DNA of 64,000 nt, from NCBI GenBank assembly GCA_038237225.1, contig JBBRYX010000023.1, positions 19,754 to 83,753 of the forward strand, read 5' to 3'. Position numbers and translations under genes: made by a program. Positions 52,775 to 62,480 of this stretch are shown here, piece after piece. This DNA is from DASVUC01 sp038237225. GTDB lineage: Bacteria > Planctomycetota > Phycisphaerae > Tepidisphaerales > Tepidisphaeraceae. Numbering within the stretch: the first letter of the stretch is position 1; each line of letters starts with the position of its first letter. The notes under the pieces were generated by a model. That model was not told the origin of the DNA. It saw only the letters and a program-made list of their open reading frames with translations, and ran no database searches.

Positions 52775-54062
52775 TCAGCAGGTGAGGGCTTGCGTCTCCG
52801 GGGTCGCGATCGCTGTTTCATTGTCCGGGTGCGAGCGCAGGAACGGGAGGAACAACAGCCCCGCCGCGGTCAATGCCACAGATGTGAGAATCAACGGCGG
52901 CATCCTATGGTTGAGCATTCCTTCGTAAAGCGTTGATCCCACCACATCGCTCCACTGCGCTGAAAGGTTGGAGATCGACATCAGTGCCGCGAACACCACG
53001 GCCTCCACCCGTTTCGGGCATGCTTCTGCCGCGACCGTGAGCTGCGAAAGCACCGCCACCATGGCGGTCGCGCCCCAGATCGAATACGCGAAGCTTGCCG
53101 AATTCTTTCCCGCGATGGTCAACATCGGAAGCATTCCCGCGGCGCCGGCGACAAGTCCGATCGCTGTAGACCATCTCGTCGACATCCGCCCGGACATGGC
53201 CACCATAAAAATCAGAGCGCCCATCACCTGACCCACCGAGAACATGGTGTCGAGGATAGCCAGGTACGAGTGCTCGAGCCCCACCTTCTTCTCCAGGTGA
53301 TCATACAGCGCCGTCTGAATACCGGGGTTGAAGTTCACGAGAAACAGAAACGTAACCACGAGCCATAGCCGTCGATTTGCGAACGCCAGCAGCAATGCCT
53401 TCCCGGTTGCCTTGAATTCCGGCAGATTGATCGTCGCCCGCTGATCGTTCACCAGAAACCACGTCAGCACCGCCACCACCACCGGCACAAACATCGCGAT
53501 GAGCGCCGCGGTCCGTAGCGCGTTACCCGGATCGGAACTCCAGCGCGCACAAATCCACGACCCGGTCAGCCCCGACAAAATCGCGGCCAAACTCAGGCTA
53601 AACCACTGCGCGCCCTGAAACAATCGCGTGCGTCCCGTCTCCTGTCCCGCCTGCACCATCATTGCATCCACCACCACATCCGATGCTGCCACGCCAACGC
53701 TCGTGATCGTGACCATGATCAAGCGCCTGCACCGAGTGAATCCCCGCGACGAGAAGGAACGAGACGGCCGCGACGACATTGAGCAGCAGCAGATAAGATT
53801 TCCGCCGATACCTGAACAGCGGAACAAAGTCGCTCAGCATCCCGTACAGCGGCTTGATCACCCATGGAATCAGTGCCACAAAATAGAATCGCGAGATCGC
53901 CTGAGAATCGAAATGCCCAACTTTCTCCAGGTACATTCGCACCGGCTGATTGAGCAGCGTCGGCAGTTGGCAAGCCCCTTGCGAAAAATAGACCAGCGCA
54001 AAGTAAAACGTCGCCCGCCGAACGGTCATACGCTGCGGCGCGGACTCCGATTCAGGCATCAT
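52775..54062 (-). pseudogene. BT1/MFS-type transporter, frameshifted
   Basis: Two overlapping minus-strand frames together make one ~425-aa, 12-helix transporter. The first (from 54062) reads FYFALVYFSQGACQLPTLL, PWVIKPLYGMLSDFVPLF and stops being family-like after AAVSFLLVAGIHSVQ. The second resumes at LIMVTITSVGVAASDVVVDA, the BT1 (folate/pteridine transporter) hallmark. A 1-nt shift near 53715-53730 separates them. It could be a true pseudogene, an assembly error or, less likely, recoding. The 3' part is otherwise intact to residue TC at 52775. Confidence 0.82.
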
Positions 54063-54198
54063 GCCGGCATTATCGGCAAAATGCTTCCGTGTGGTATCAA
54101 AACGACGTCAACATCGCGCGAAGCGGTCGGGCCGAAGGCCCACCCGCCATTGACTTCACGAACTGCCTACCTCGCCTGAATCTGTTCTAATCCGCCCC

Positions 54199-55116
54199 AT
54201 GCCCCAAGTCTGGATCGACGGCCATTTCCTCGAAGAGAACCTGGCAACCCTCTCCATCCGCGACACCGGAATCCTCCACGCCGCCGGCGTCTTTACCACC
54301 CTGCGCGCCTACAGCGCCGGCTCAGCCGCCCGCATCTTCCGGCTCGATCAGCATCTCCTCCGCGTCCGCAACAGTTGCGAAGCGCTATTCATTCCCCTTC
54401 ATCACAAAGACGAAGCCCTGGCCGAAGCGGCAAACGAGTTGCTCGCGCGAAACAATCTCGTGGAAGCCCGTCTCCGCATCACCGTCACCCGCGGCGCCGC
54501 CAGGCACGACCCCCTTCATGGCCTCCACCTCGAGCCCACCACCTTCATCACCGCCGCGGCGCTCGAACCCTATCCCGAGGATTTCTACCAGCGCGGCATG
54601 ACCGTCATTGCTCTCGATGATCAGAAGCTGAACCCCTACGACATCCAGGCCGGACACAAAACCTTGAATTACTTCTCCCGGCTCGCAGCGCTTCGCAGCG
54701 CCAACCAACGCGACGCCGGCGAAGCCCTCTGGTTCAACGTCCACAACTACCTTCAATCCGGCAGCATCAGCAACGTCTTCATCGCTAAGGATCATGTGCT
54801 CATCACCCCGCCCACCCCCGATGAGATGCAAGACCCAGCCGTTCGTGCAGACGTCGCGTATTCAAGAAGCGCTGTCCTCCCCGGGATTACCCGACGCACC
54901 GTTCTGGAACTTGCAGCCACCTTGCAACTTCCCATCAAGCTGGCGTCTGCCACCATCACCGATGTTCTGGAGGCCGATGAAGTCTTCCTCTCCAACAGCA
55001 TCATGCAGATCATGCCCGTTTGCCGGATCGAGCGCAGCCCCATCGGCAACGACAGGCCCGGCCCAATCACCCTTCAACTAACCCAAGCCTACCGAAACCT
55101 TATCAAATCCTGGTAG
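54199..55116 (+). CDS. Class IV PLP-dependent aminotransferase/lyase (IlvE/PabC/Dat family)
   Basis: A 305-aa fold-type IV enzyme. The PLP lysine is K154 in AGHKTLNYFSRLAAL. Other marks are VWIDGHFLEENLATLSIRD at the N-terminus, SGSISNVFIA (where E-G-x-x-S-N is usual, here S-G-S-I-S-N), and LPGITRRTVLELA. It could be branched-chain aminotransferase, D-amino acid transaminase or 4-amino-4-deoxychorismate lyase; the short N-terminus and missing E-G leave PabC-like lyase slightly favoured. Confidence 0.88.
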   Translation: MPQVWIDGHFLEENLATLSIRDTGILHAAGVFTTLRAYSAGSAARIFRLDQHLLRVRNSCEALFIPLHHKDEALAEAANELLARNNLVEARLRITVTRGAARHDPLHGLHLEPTTFITAAALEPYPEDFYQRGMTVIALDDQKLNPYDIQAGHKTLNYFSRLAALRSANQRDAGEALWFNVHNYLQSGSISNVFIAKDHVLITPPTPDEMQDPAVRADVAYSRSAVLPGITRRTVLELAATLQLPIKLASATITDVLEADEVFLSNSIMQIMPVCRIERSPIGNDRPGPITLQLTQAYRNLIKSW

Positions 55117-55256
55117 CGGCGACGCCGGCGTCGCGGTCGCGGCATCGGCGCGAGTTCGGTCGATCACCTCCAGTTGAACCTGTCTCCATCATTGCCAACC
55201 CAAACAACATCGCTATCGTTCCACCATCCGAACGTCCCCTCAAGCTCAAGGCCATC

Positions 55257-55724
55257 ATGAATCACACTCTTCTTCTCTGCACCCTTCTCCTTACACTCGG
55301 CTGCTCCAGCGATGCACTGCATTTCACTCCCCCAGTCTCCAACTTCGATCAACCCGAATCTGAATTCGACATCGCTCCAAAGCAGCTCTACGAAACCGCA
55401 AAGCGCGTCGCCGGCGCTCCACCGCTCTCGCTTCCAATCGAGCAGGAAAAGAACGGCACCTTCACCACCGGATATAAGGACTACGAGGGTGGCTGGCATA
55501 TCGCTCGCCGCTGGCAGGAGCGAACGCGCTACCGCGTCACCGTCATCCCCGACTTCGACAAACCCGCCGGCCGCGCCCGACTCACCATCGGCGAAGAAAC
55601 CCAAACCCGCGCCGCCGAAGGCCAAACCTGGCAAGCAACAACCGACACCGCACGCCCGGAACGTGCTCGCGACCTTCTTCAGCAGATTGAATCGCAGATC
55701 AAATCGTCCACCACGAAACCTTAG
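55257..55724 (+). CDS. Predicted lipoprotein of unknown function
   Basis: A 155-aa protein starting MNHTLLLCTLLLTLGC with the lipid-accepting C16. The mature part is mixed alpha/beta (ARRWQERTRYRVTVIPDFD), ending in a short helix rich in charged residues. The start at 55257 was chosen for the signal peptide; the open frame reaches further upstream. No known family. It follows the aminotransferase by 140 bp. Confidence 0.65.
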   Translation: MNHTLLLCTLLLTLGCSSDALHFTPPVSNFDQPESEFDIAPKQLYETAKRVAGAPPLSLPIEQEKNGTFTTGYKDYEGGWHIARRWQERTRYRVTVIPDFDKPAGRARLTIGEETQTRAAEGQTWQATTDTARPERARDLLQQIESQIKSSTTKP

Positions 55725-55802
55725 ACCATTCCCATTCAGTTGTAGCAGCGAGAGAGTTGTCATCCTGAGGTCCCTCACCGGGTGCGCCACGTGAGGGGCT
55801 CA

Positions 55803-55898
55803 GAGTCTGTGATGAATTTCGTTGTGACGGGCGTCTTGCCCGTGGCTGTGTTGCCAACACGGTCAAATGCCCGTGCTACTGGAAAAGGTCACAAGCTC
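55803..55898. mobile_element. MITE-like element with degenerate family A palindrome (copy 2)
   Basis: A 96-bp element whose ends GAGTCTGTGA and TCACAAGCTC are imperfect inverted repeats flanked on both sides by TCA (TNA duplication). Inside lies gacgggcgtcttgcccgt and a matching arm aatgcccgtgctac. The flanks, cctgaggtccctcac (55765-55779) on the left and gtgaggggctca before / tcagg after the insertion, look like another family B-type hairpin that was hit in its arm. Confidence 0.68.
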
Positions 55899-55936
55899 TC
55901 AGGAAGGCAGACTTTCTACCCTATGGGCCGAGCCGA

Positions 55937-56953
55937 TTATTTCTTGACCGGCAGCACCGTCTGCGCCATTGATTCCGTGAGATTTTCATATGTTTCCTGG
56001 TCCGTCTTATCCCCCGTCGGAAACACAAACCCCAGCAGCACAACCTCATCAGCGCCTAACTCCACGAGCGCAAATCGCAGCGGCACCGTCCGATTCCCCG
56101 CCTTGGCGCCGCCAAATGAGTTTGAAATCACCGCATCCCCATCCCCCTCCAACTTCTTCCATTTGATCGGATGCTCGGGATCCGGCTTCAGGTTCATCTG
56201 TTTCAGCAACTGCTGACCCAGCTCCTCCAGCGATTTTTTTGCAGGCCGCTTATCCACCTCCATCGTCATGACCATGTCCGCACGCCCGGAGCGATAGTTG
56301 AAGATCTGAAACTCCCGCGCCTTCCCCGCTGCTTCCATCGCCAGGGTCTTCGGTCGCAGCACCGCAGGCGGCTTCATGGTCAGCTTCTCCAGATACCGAA
56401 TCGGCTCATCCCGCAACGCCACGCATTGCGACGGGCGCGTCAGCGCGCAGAAGTTCCATCCCCGGCGAACCTCCTCCAAGGCGCCGTCAGCATCGCCGCC
56501 ATCAGGACCCACAAAAGTTGTCACCCGATACAGATACTCATCGTGAACCGCCACAAGCATCGCGCTGGATTGCGAGGTTCCGCTCATGTTCTTCGGGTAT
56601 GTGATCCGCCAAGTCGCCTCTTCACCAAGCCCGATCGCTTCCTGGCTAGCCTGGCCCCCAGCCTTCTTTGCCACGTCGGCAACGTATGTCTTTAAGGTTT
56701 TCCCCCGCGCCGATTCCAGTTCCGCTGCGACGATGATCTCAAAATGATCCTTCGCAGAGCCAGCCGTGGCCACGCCCCACTTCGCGATCATGTCCTGCGA
56801 ATCCTCAGGCAGCCGCTTCCAATTGCCCGGGACCGTAAATCTTACGCCGAACGTCGCGAACTCCCGCTCAGGATCCGTCTGTTGCGTCGTCTGCGCCCGC
56901 GCGATCGAGATCGCCACGAACAGGCATATCGCGACCGCTTGTGACTTTTTCAT
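55937..56953 (-). CDS. Exported protein of unknown function
   Basis: A 338-aa protein with a signal peptide (residues 1-20, cut near ARA/Q) and a GGAGAGG site upstream of 56953. The mature protein is mixed alpha/beta with the phrase FATFGVRFTVPGNWKRLPED, as in small secreted domains of planctomycetes that resemble PsbP/Mog1-like folds. A second similar half may start near FNYRSGRADMVMTMEVD. No catalytic motif seen. Confidence 0.68.
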   Translation of the reverse strand: MKKSQAVAICLFVAISIARAQTTQQTDPEREFATFGVRFTVPGNWKRLPEDSQDMIAKWGVATAGSAKDHFEIIVAAELESARGKTLKTYVADVAKKAGGQASQEAIGLGEEATWRITYPKNMSGTSQSSAMLVAVHDEYLYRVTTFVGPDGGDADGALEEVRRGWNFCALTRPSQCVALRDEPIRYLEKLTMKPPAVLRPKTLAMEAAGKAREFQIFNYRSGRADMVMTMEVDKRPAKKSLEELGQQLLKQMNLKPDPEHPIKWKKLEGDGDAVISNSFGGAKAGNRTVPLRFALVELGADEVVLLGFVFPTGDKTDQETYENLTESMAQTVLPVKK

Positions 56954-57028
56954 TCGCCTCTCCACAACGATCGGACACCCTAATCCTCAAATGGATACCA
57001 TCAGGCCGCTCCGTCAGTTTGATCGGCA

Positions 57029-58150
57029 TCATCGCATCAACGGCTCAATCAGCCAGTGAACCAGCAGATAAGAGATCGCCGCGATGAACGCCGAGCACGG
57101 CAGCGTCAGGACCCACGCGGTGATGATCCGTTGACCCCAGATCCAGCGAACCGACCGCACGCCCCTCGAGGTGCCGACGCCGAGGATCGATCCGGTAATC
57201 GCATGCGTGGTGCTGATCGGAATTCCCCCGCGGGTAGCGAGAATAATCGTCGTCGCCGCAGCGGTCTCCGCGCAAAACCCACCCACCGGTTGCAGCCGCG
57301 TAATCCCCGATCCCATCGTCTTTACAATCCGCCAGCCCCCGAACATCGTGCCCAGCGCGATGGCCGCATGACAGGAAAGAATGATCCACCACGCAACATT
57401 ATGTTCATGCCCGAACACGTTGAACACGTCAAACCAATGGTGCGGAGCCGGCTGCGCCCAGGTGATTCGACCACCAGCCGTCAGCAGCAGCACGATGATT
57501 CCCATGGTCTTCTGCGCATCATTACCGCCATGTCCCAATGAATACACAGCGGCCGAGAGAAGCTGCAACCGCCGGAAAGTCTGGTCCATCTTGCTCGGCG
57601 TCGCCTTCAACCATGTCGCGATCCAGGATATCGCAATCATCAAAATCGCCCCTAAAACAAACCCAATGGTTGGCGACAAAACAATGAATGCCAGGAGCGG
57701 AATCCATCCCTTCACGATGATGACCGAAAACCCCGCCTTGGTAATCGCCGCCCCGGCAATCCCCGAAACCAGCGCGTGCGAGGAACTCGTCGGAAGCGCC
57801 AGCAGCCAGGTAATGATGTTCCAGACAATCGCCCCCATCAACCCGCCAAACACAACGTAAATGTCGATCGCGTTGGGATCGACAAGCCCCTTCCCGATGG
57901 TTCCCGCGACCTTGGTCCCAAACAAAAAAGCGGCGATGAAGTTGAAAAAGGCCGCCCACGCCACCGCTTGGGTCGGGCTCAGCACGCGCGTGGAAACGAT
58001 CGTTGCGATCGAGTTCGCCGCATCATGAAACCCGTTCAGGAAATCAAAAACCAGCGCGCAGAAAATGATAAAAAGAATCAAACCCAGCGCGTTCCCTTGC
58101 AAAGGGGCCGAGGCAGGACCAGTCGTAGCGGCAAGGATGGGCAGGTTCAT
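57029..58150 (-). CDS. Inorganic phosphate transporter, PiT family
   Basis: A 373-aa low-affinity phosphate/metal symporter with about ten membrane helices. The duplicated PiT signatures are DFLNGFHDAANSIAT near 36-50 and SLGHGGNDAQKTMG near 205-218; GGFCAETAAATTI with STTHAI completes the second repeat. It lies 21 bp after the DUF47 gene on the same strand, the usual pit operon. Confidence 0.96.
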   Translation of the reverse strand: MNLPILAATTGPASAPLQGNALGLILFIIFCALVFDFLNGFHDAANSIATIVSTRVLSPTQAVAWAAFFNFIAAFLFGTKVAGTIGKGLVDPNAIDIYVVFGGLMGAIVWNIITWLLALPTSSSHALVSGIAGAAITKAGFSVIIVKGWIPLLAFIVLSPTIGFVLGAILMIAISWIATWLKATPSKMDQTFRRLQLLSAAVYSLGHGGNDAQKTMGIIVLLLTAGGRITWAQPAPHHWFDVFNVFGHEHNVAWWIILSCHAAIALGTMFGGWRIVKTMGSGITRLQPVGGFCAETAAATTIILATRGGIPISTTHAITGSILGVGTSRGVRSVRWIWGQRIITAWVLTLPCSAFIAAISYLLVHWLIEPLMR

Positions 58151-58171
58151 CAGGTTCGAGTGGTGGGGGGC

Positions 58172-58795
58172 TTAACCGTTCTTCAGCACGATCCGTTCGA
58201 GAGTATTCCCAACATCCTCACATCCATCGATCGCATTCTCAATGTAATCAAACAACTCTTTCCACTTGATCACTTCCAGCGCCTCAATGTTCCCGCTGAA
58301 TAAGTTGCTCATCGCGGCATGATGGTTGTCATCCCCAACCGATTCCTTGTGATGAATCTCGATCAGCTTCTCGGAAAGCTCCGAAAGCTTCCGTCCCTTG
58401 CGAAGCCGGTACACCGCCTGGCTTGTCACCTCCGTCGCCTCCACGAGCAACTCGGCCTGCTTCACGAAAACTGGATCCATGTGCGTCACGTGAAACAGCG
58501 GAAACCGCTTCGCCAACGCATCGATGGCATCGATGATGTCATCAATCTCACCAACCAGCGTATGAATATCCTCGCGATCGAACGGCGTAATAAACGTCCG
58601 ATCCAACCGATCGAGCGCCGTATGCGCCAGGTCATCCGCAGCGTGCTCCTCCTCCCGGATGCGTTGCAGAGGCCCGGAAATCTCCGGAAAACTATGACAC
58701 AGATCGCGCAGGTGCTTTGCACAAGCCACCGCGCGATCCGACAGCCCCTCAAACAGGTCAAAGAAAATAGTATCTTTCGGAAGCAGGTTGAACAC
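58172..58795 (-). CDS. DUF47/PhoU-like Pit accessory protein
   Basis: A 207-aa all-helical protein of the DUF47 (TIGR00153-like) family. It starts MFNLLPKDTIFFDLFEGLSD, has the metal-binding-type E-E-H-x-A-D (REEEHAADDLAH) and TPFDREDIHTLVGEIDDIID typical of these PhoU relatives. They are encoded with PiT transporters and thought to modulate phosphate uptake. It is the first gene of the pair. Confidence 0.94.
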   Translation of the reverse strand: MFNLLPKDTIFFDLFEGLSDRAVACAKHLRDLCHSFPEISGPLQRIREEEHAADDLAHTALDRLDRTFITPFDREDIHTLVGEIDDIIDAIDALAKRFPLFHVTHMDPVFVKQAELLVEATEVTSQAVYRLRKGRKLSELSEKLIEIHHKESVGDDNHHAAMSNLFSGNIEALEVIKWKELFDYIENAIDGCEDVGNTLERIVLKNG

Positions 58796-58968
58796 GATCG
58801 ATCTCCCTAATCGCCTGACACCCTCATCGTCAGGGGCCGCGATACTAGCCGGTGGGGCGTTGAAGGGATAGTGAATGATGGCCTTGTGACAATACGGTTA
58901 AGATTGCGCTAAGACGACTTCTTCCAGATCGTGGTAAACATCCTGAGGCGCGTGTAACTTCGGCTCAT

Positions 58969-60090
58969 ATGACGATCATCTCGCCCGCGAACAAAAATCC
59001 GCTGAGAGTGCTCGTCATGGCGCTTCTTGCGACGGTCTGCTGCGCGACCGCCGCGTCCTCGCAAACCACCGCGCCCTCGACCCAGCGGGCAAAACCCTTC
59101 ATCCTCGAAGGCACCGGCGAACGTTTCGTCCCCTGGGGCTTCAACTACGACCGCGATTTCAAGTTGCGCCTCCTCGAAGATTACTGGGAGTCCGAGTGGC
59201 CGACCGTCGTCGAAGATTTCAAGGAGATGAAGCAGCTTGGCGCTAACGTCGTGCGCGTGCATTTGCAGTTCGCGAAATTCGTCGAAGCGCCCGGCAGAGC
59301 AAATGAAAAATCACTCGAGCACCTGGCGAGGCTCACGAAGCTCGCCGAAGAAACCGGCCTCTATCTCGACCTCACAGGCCTCGCCTGCTACCGGCGCAAC
59401 GATATCCCGGCATGGTTCGACGCCATGGATGAAGCCGCGCGATGGGAGCAGCAGGCCTTCTTCTGGGAATCGGTCGCGCGGATCTGCAAACAATCCCCCG
59501 CGGTCTTCGTCTACGATCTGATTAACGAACCCGTCGTCCCCGCCGAACCCGTCCAGACCTGGCTCGACCCCCACGAGCTGTCCGGATTCTCATACGTCCA
59601 ATACATCAGCAAAGACATCGCCGGCCGCAAGCGCGAAGACGTCGCCCGCGACTGGGTCCGAAAAATGGTCGGAGCGATTCGCAAGGAAGATCCTGGACGC
59701 ATGATCACCGTCGGTCTCTTACCCATCGTAGGCACAGGCTTCGATCCAAAAGTAATCGCCAGGGAAGTCAGCTACATCAGCGTCCACGTCTATCCCCACA
59801 CCGGAAAACTTTCTGAAGCGATGGATGCGCTCAAACAATTTTCAGTCGGCAAGCCGGTGGTGGTCGAGGAAACCTTCCCCATCAGTTGCTCCACCGAAGA
59901 ACTCGGCGAGTTCATCCGCCAATCGCGCTCGCTCGCCAGCGGCTGGGTCGGATTCTACTGGGGCAAATCAACCCGTGAGCTGGCGCAGTCGAACGAGATT
60001 GGCGATTCAGTGACGCTGAGCTGGTTGAATTTGTTCCAATCCATCGGCAACGAAATGAAAGCCGGAACCCCACCCTCCGACAGCCGCTGA
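58969..60090 (+). CDS. Secreted GH5-like (clan GH-A) beta-glycosidase
   Basis: A 373-aa protein with an N-terminal signal (~1-31). TIM-barrel features: FVPWGFNYDRDF, LGANVVRVHLQFAKF, acid/base E187 in YDLINEPVV, HVYPHTG and the nucleophile at E300/E301 in VVVEETFP. This is the clan GH-A pattern; the closest family appears to be GH5-like, and substrate (mannan, glucan) cannot be told. It ends 5 bp before the convergent trpB stop. Confidence 0.85.
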   Translation: MTIISPANKNPLRVLVMALLATVCCATAASSQTTAPSTQRAKPFILEGTGERFVPWGFNYDRDFKLRLLEDYWESEWPTVVEDFKEMKQLGANVVRVHLQFAKFVEAPGRANEKSLEHLARLTKLAEETGLYLDLTGLACYRRNDIPAWFDAMDEAARWEQQAFFWESVARICKQSPAVFVYDLINEPVVPAEPVQTWLDPHELSGFSYVQYISKDIAGRKREDVARDWVRKMVGAIRKEDPGRMITVGLLPIVGTGFDPKVIAREVSYISVHVYPHTGKLSEAMDALKQFSVGKPVVVEETFPISCSTEELGEFIRQSRSLASGWVGFYWGKSTRELAQSNEIGDSVTLSWLNLFQSIGNEMKAGTPPSDSR

Positions 60091-60094
60091 TTGC

Positions 60095-61306
60095 TCATTT
60101 CTCGATCAACCGCGCCACCTCCGAAGCATCCTTATCGCCCCGTCCGGAAAGGTTGATCACCAGGATCTGATCCTTCCCCATGGTGCGCGCACGCTTCTTC
60201 CCTTCAACAAACGCATGAGCGCTTTCCAGCGCCGGAATAATCCCTTCGCACTGCGCCAGTTCCTGAAACGCCTCGAGCGCCTCCGCATCTGTCGCGCTCG
60301 TGTACGTCACGCGCCCCGTGTCCTTCCAATACGCGTGCTCCGGCCCAACCCCCGGATAATCCAGTCCCGCCGACACCGAATGAACATCCGCCGTCTGCCC
60401 ATCCTCATCCTGAAGGACATAACTCAGCGACCCGTGCAGAATCCCAGGTTTCCCCTGCGACAACGTCGCCGCGTGCTGCCCAAGTGCCGACCCACGTCCA
60501 CCCGCTTCAACCCCAATCAGCTTCACGCTTCGATCTTCCACAAACGGATAAAAAATCCCCGCGGCATTCGACCCGCCCCCAACGCACGCGATCACCGCAT
60601 CCGGAAGCCGACCCTCCACCTCCAGACATTGCCGCCGAGTCTCTTGACCAATGACCGCCTGAAAATCCCGCACCAGCATCGGAAACGGATGCGGACCCGC
60701 CACCGATCCCAAAATGTAATGTGTGTGCTCGACAGATCCCATCCAATCCCGCAGCGCCTCATTCAGCGCATCCTTCAGCGTTTTCAACCCCGAATGAACC
60801 TCGATCACGTTCGACCCCATCAGCTTCATCCGAAACACGTTGAGATTCTGCCGGCGCACATCCTCCGCCCCCATATAAACATCGCAGCTCAGATCAAACA
60901 GCGCCGCAACCGTGGCCGATGCAACCCCATGCTGCCCCGCGCCCGTCTCCGCGATGATCCGCTTCTTCCCCATCCGCTTCGTCAGCAGCGCCTGACCGAT
61001 CGTGTTGTTGATCTTGTGCGCCCCGGTGTGATTCAAATCCTCCCGCTTCAGATAAACCTTCGGCCCCTTCCAACTCTCACTAAGCCGCCCGGCAAAATAA
61101 AATCGCGAAGGCCGCCCCACATAATCGTTTAGATACCCGTGGAACTCCTGATGAAACTTCGGATCCGCCTTCGCCTTCGCATATTCAAGTTTTAATTCCT
61201 CAAGCGCGGCAACTAAAGTCTCCGGGACAAACGTCCCACCATAAGCCCCAAAGTGGCCGGTCGAATCCGGAACGAGCGTGGACGAAGAAGATACAGCCAT
61301 GGTCAT
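60095..61306 (-). CDS. trpB: Tryptophan synthase beta chain
   Basis: Condenses indole with serine. The 403-aa protein has the PLP lysine K98 in NHTGAHKINN, AETGAGQHGVA, the phosphate loop CVGGGSNAAG and the C-terminal GRGDKD. It is a TrpB1 type. The start at 61306 (ATGACCATGGCT) was chosen from two close ATGs; the longer upstream frame is not conserved. No trpA or other trp gene is next to it, so it is separated from the rest of the pathway. Confidence 0.96.
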   Translation of the reverse strand: MTMAVSSSSTLVPDSTGHFGAYGGTFVPETLVAALEELKLEYAKAKADPKFHQEFHGYLNDYVGRPSRFYFAGRLSESWKGPKVYLKREDLNHTGAHKINNTIGQALLTKRMGKKRIIAETGAGQHGVASATVAALFDLSCDVYMGAEDVRRQNLNVFRMKLMGSNVIEVHSGLKTLKDALNEALRDWMGSVEHTHYILGSVAGPHPFPMLVRDFQAVIGQETRRQCLEVEGRLPDAVIACVGGGSNAAGIFYPFVEDRSVKLIGVEAGGRGSALGQHAATLSQGKPGILHGSLSYVLQDEDGQTADVHSVSAGLDYPGVGPEHAYWKDTGRVTYTSATDAEALEAFQELAQCEGIIPALESAHAFVEGKKRARTMGKDQILVINLSGRGDKDASEVARLIEK

Positions 61307-61456
61307 GACCGGATGGTAGGGGATAACGGGGTGCCCCTTCAATCTGCCGGCGTCACGAGTCCGCCTCAAACCTCCCAACCGCCCCCTCGCCGCTTGCGGC
61401 TTCGCGGAAAACCACATCACAACTGACAAACCCCATAATTTGCCGATAATTCACGC

Positions 61457-62410
61457 ATGCTCATCGTCGTTGCCCTAGGCGGAAACGCCGTCTCCCTCCC
61501 CGGAACCGAAGGAAACATCCCGCAGCAATTCGCCGCCACCCGCGCGATCATGAAACCCCTCGCTGACCTCATCATTCAAGGTCAGCGCCTCGTCCTCACC
61601 CACGGCAACGGCCCCCAGATCGGTCAGGTCATGCGAAGAGTCGAAATCGCCGCCCAGCACAAAGTCTACCCCATTCCGCTCGACATCGCCGTCGCCGACA
61701 CCCAGGCCGGGATGGGCTACATGATCTCCCAATGCCTCATGAACGAGCTCCGCTCCCGCGGCAAAGAACGACTCTGCTCCACCATCGTCACCATGGTCCG
61801 CGTCGACGCCGACGATCCCGCTTTCAAAAATCCCAACAAACCCGTCGGCTCCTTCATGACCAAAGAACAAGCCGATGAACACGTCGCCAGGGACAACTGG
61901 AAGGTCGCCGAAGACAAATCCCGCAATCAATGGCGCCGAGTCGTCCCCTCCCCGTTACCAAAGGAAATCGTCGAACTCCCCCTCCTCCAAGCCCTCGTCG
62001 ACAACAACCAACTCCTCGTCGCGGCCGGCGGCGGCGGAATCCCCGTCACCCAAAATCCCGACGGCTCCTACCAAGGCCTCGAAGCCGTCATCGACAAAGA
62101 TCGCACCAGCGCCATCCTGGCCGCCGCCCTCAACGCCGACATGCTCGCCATCCTCACCAACGTCGACCAGGTCGAGAAAGATTACGGCAAGCTGACCGCG
62201 CAATCCCTGGCCAGGATCACCTTAAGGGAAGCGGAATCGCTCAAAGCCCAAAACCAGTTTTCCCCCGGCTCCATGCTCCCTAAGATCGAAGCCGCCATCG
62301 ACTACTTGCAGCGCTGCACCAACCCGAAAGCCGAAGTCCTGATCACAAGCTGTGAACGGTTCCACGAAGGATTCGCCGGAATAACGGGAACCCGCATCAC
62401 ACGCAGTTAG
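61457..62410 (+). CDS. arcC: Carbamate kinase
   Basis: Transfers phosphate from carbamoyl phosphate to ADP (ATP made in the catabolic direction). The 317-aa protein has VVALGGNAVSLPGTEGN, VLTHGNGPQIGQVM, AAGGGGIPV, VIDKDRTSAILAAAL and the lysine-rich motif FSPGSMLPKIEAAIDYL. It is followed 70 bp later by a YgeY-like M20 hydrolase; in E. coli the same two protein families (yqeA and ygeY) share a cluster of purine/carbamoyl catabolism. Confidence 0.96.
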   Translation: MLIVVALGGNAVSLPGTEGNIPQQFAATRAIMKPLADLIIQGQRLVLTHGNGPQIGQVMRRVEIAAQHKVYPIPLDIAVADTQAGMGYMISQCLMNELRSRGKERLCSTIVTMVRVDADDPAFKNPNKPVGSFMTKEQADEHVARDNWKVAEDKSRNQWRRVVPSPLPKEIVELPLLQALVDNNQLLVAAGGGGIPVTQNPDGSYQGLEAVIDKDRTSAILAAALNADMLAILTNVDQVEKDYGKLTAQSLARITLREAESLKAQNQFSPGSMLPKIEAAIDYLQRCTNPKAEVLITSCERFHEGFAGITGTRITRS

Positions 62411-62480
62411 TCTAGTGGCAAGGGCGACCCGCCCGTGTTATCTTTTCGCCCCTTTGCTTACAAATTGGAGAGTCGAGAAA

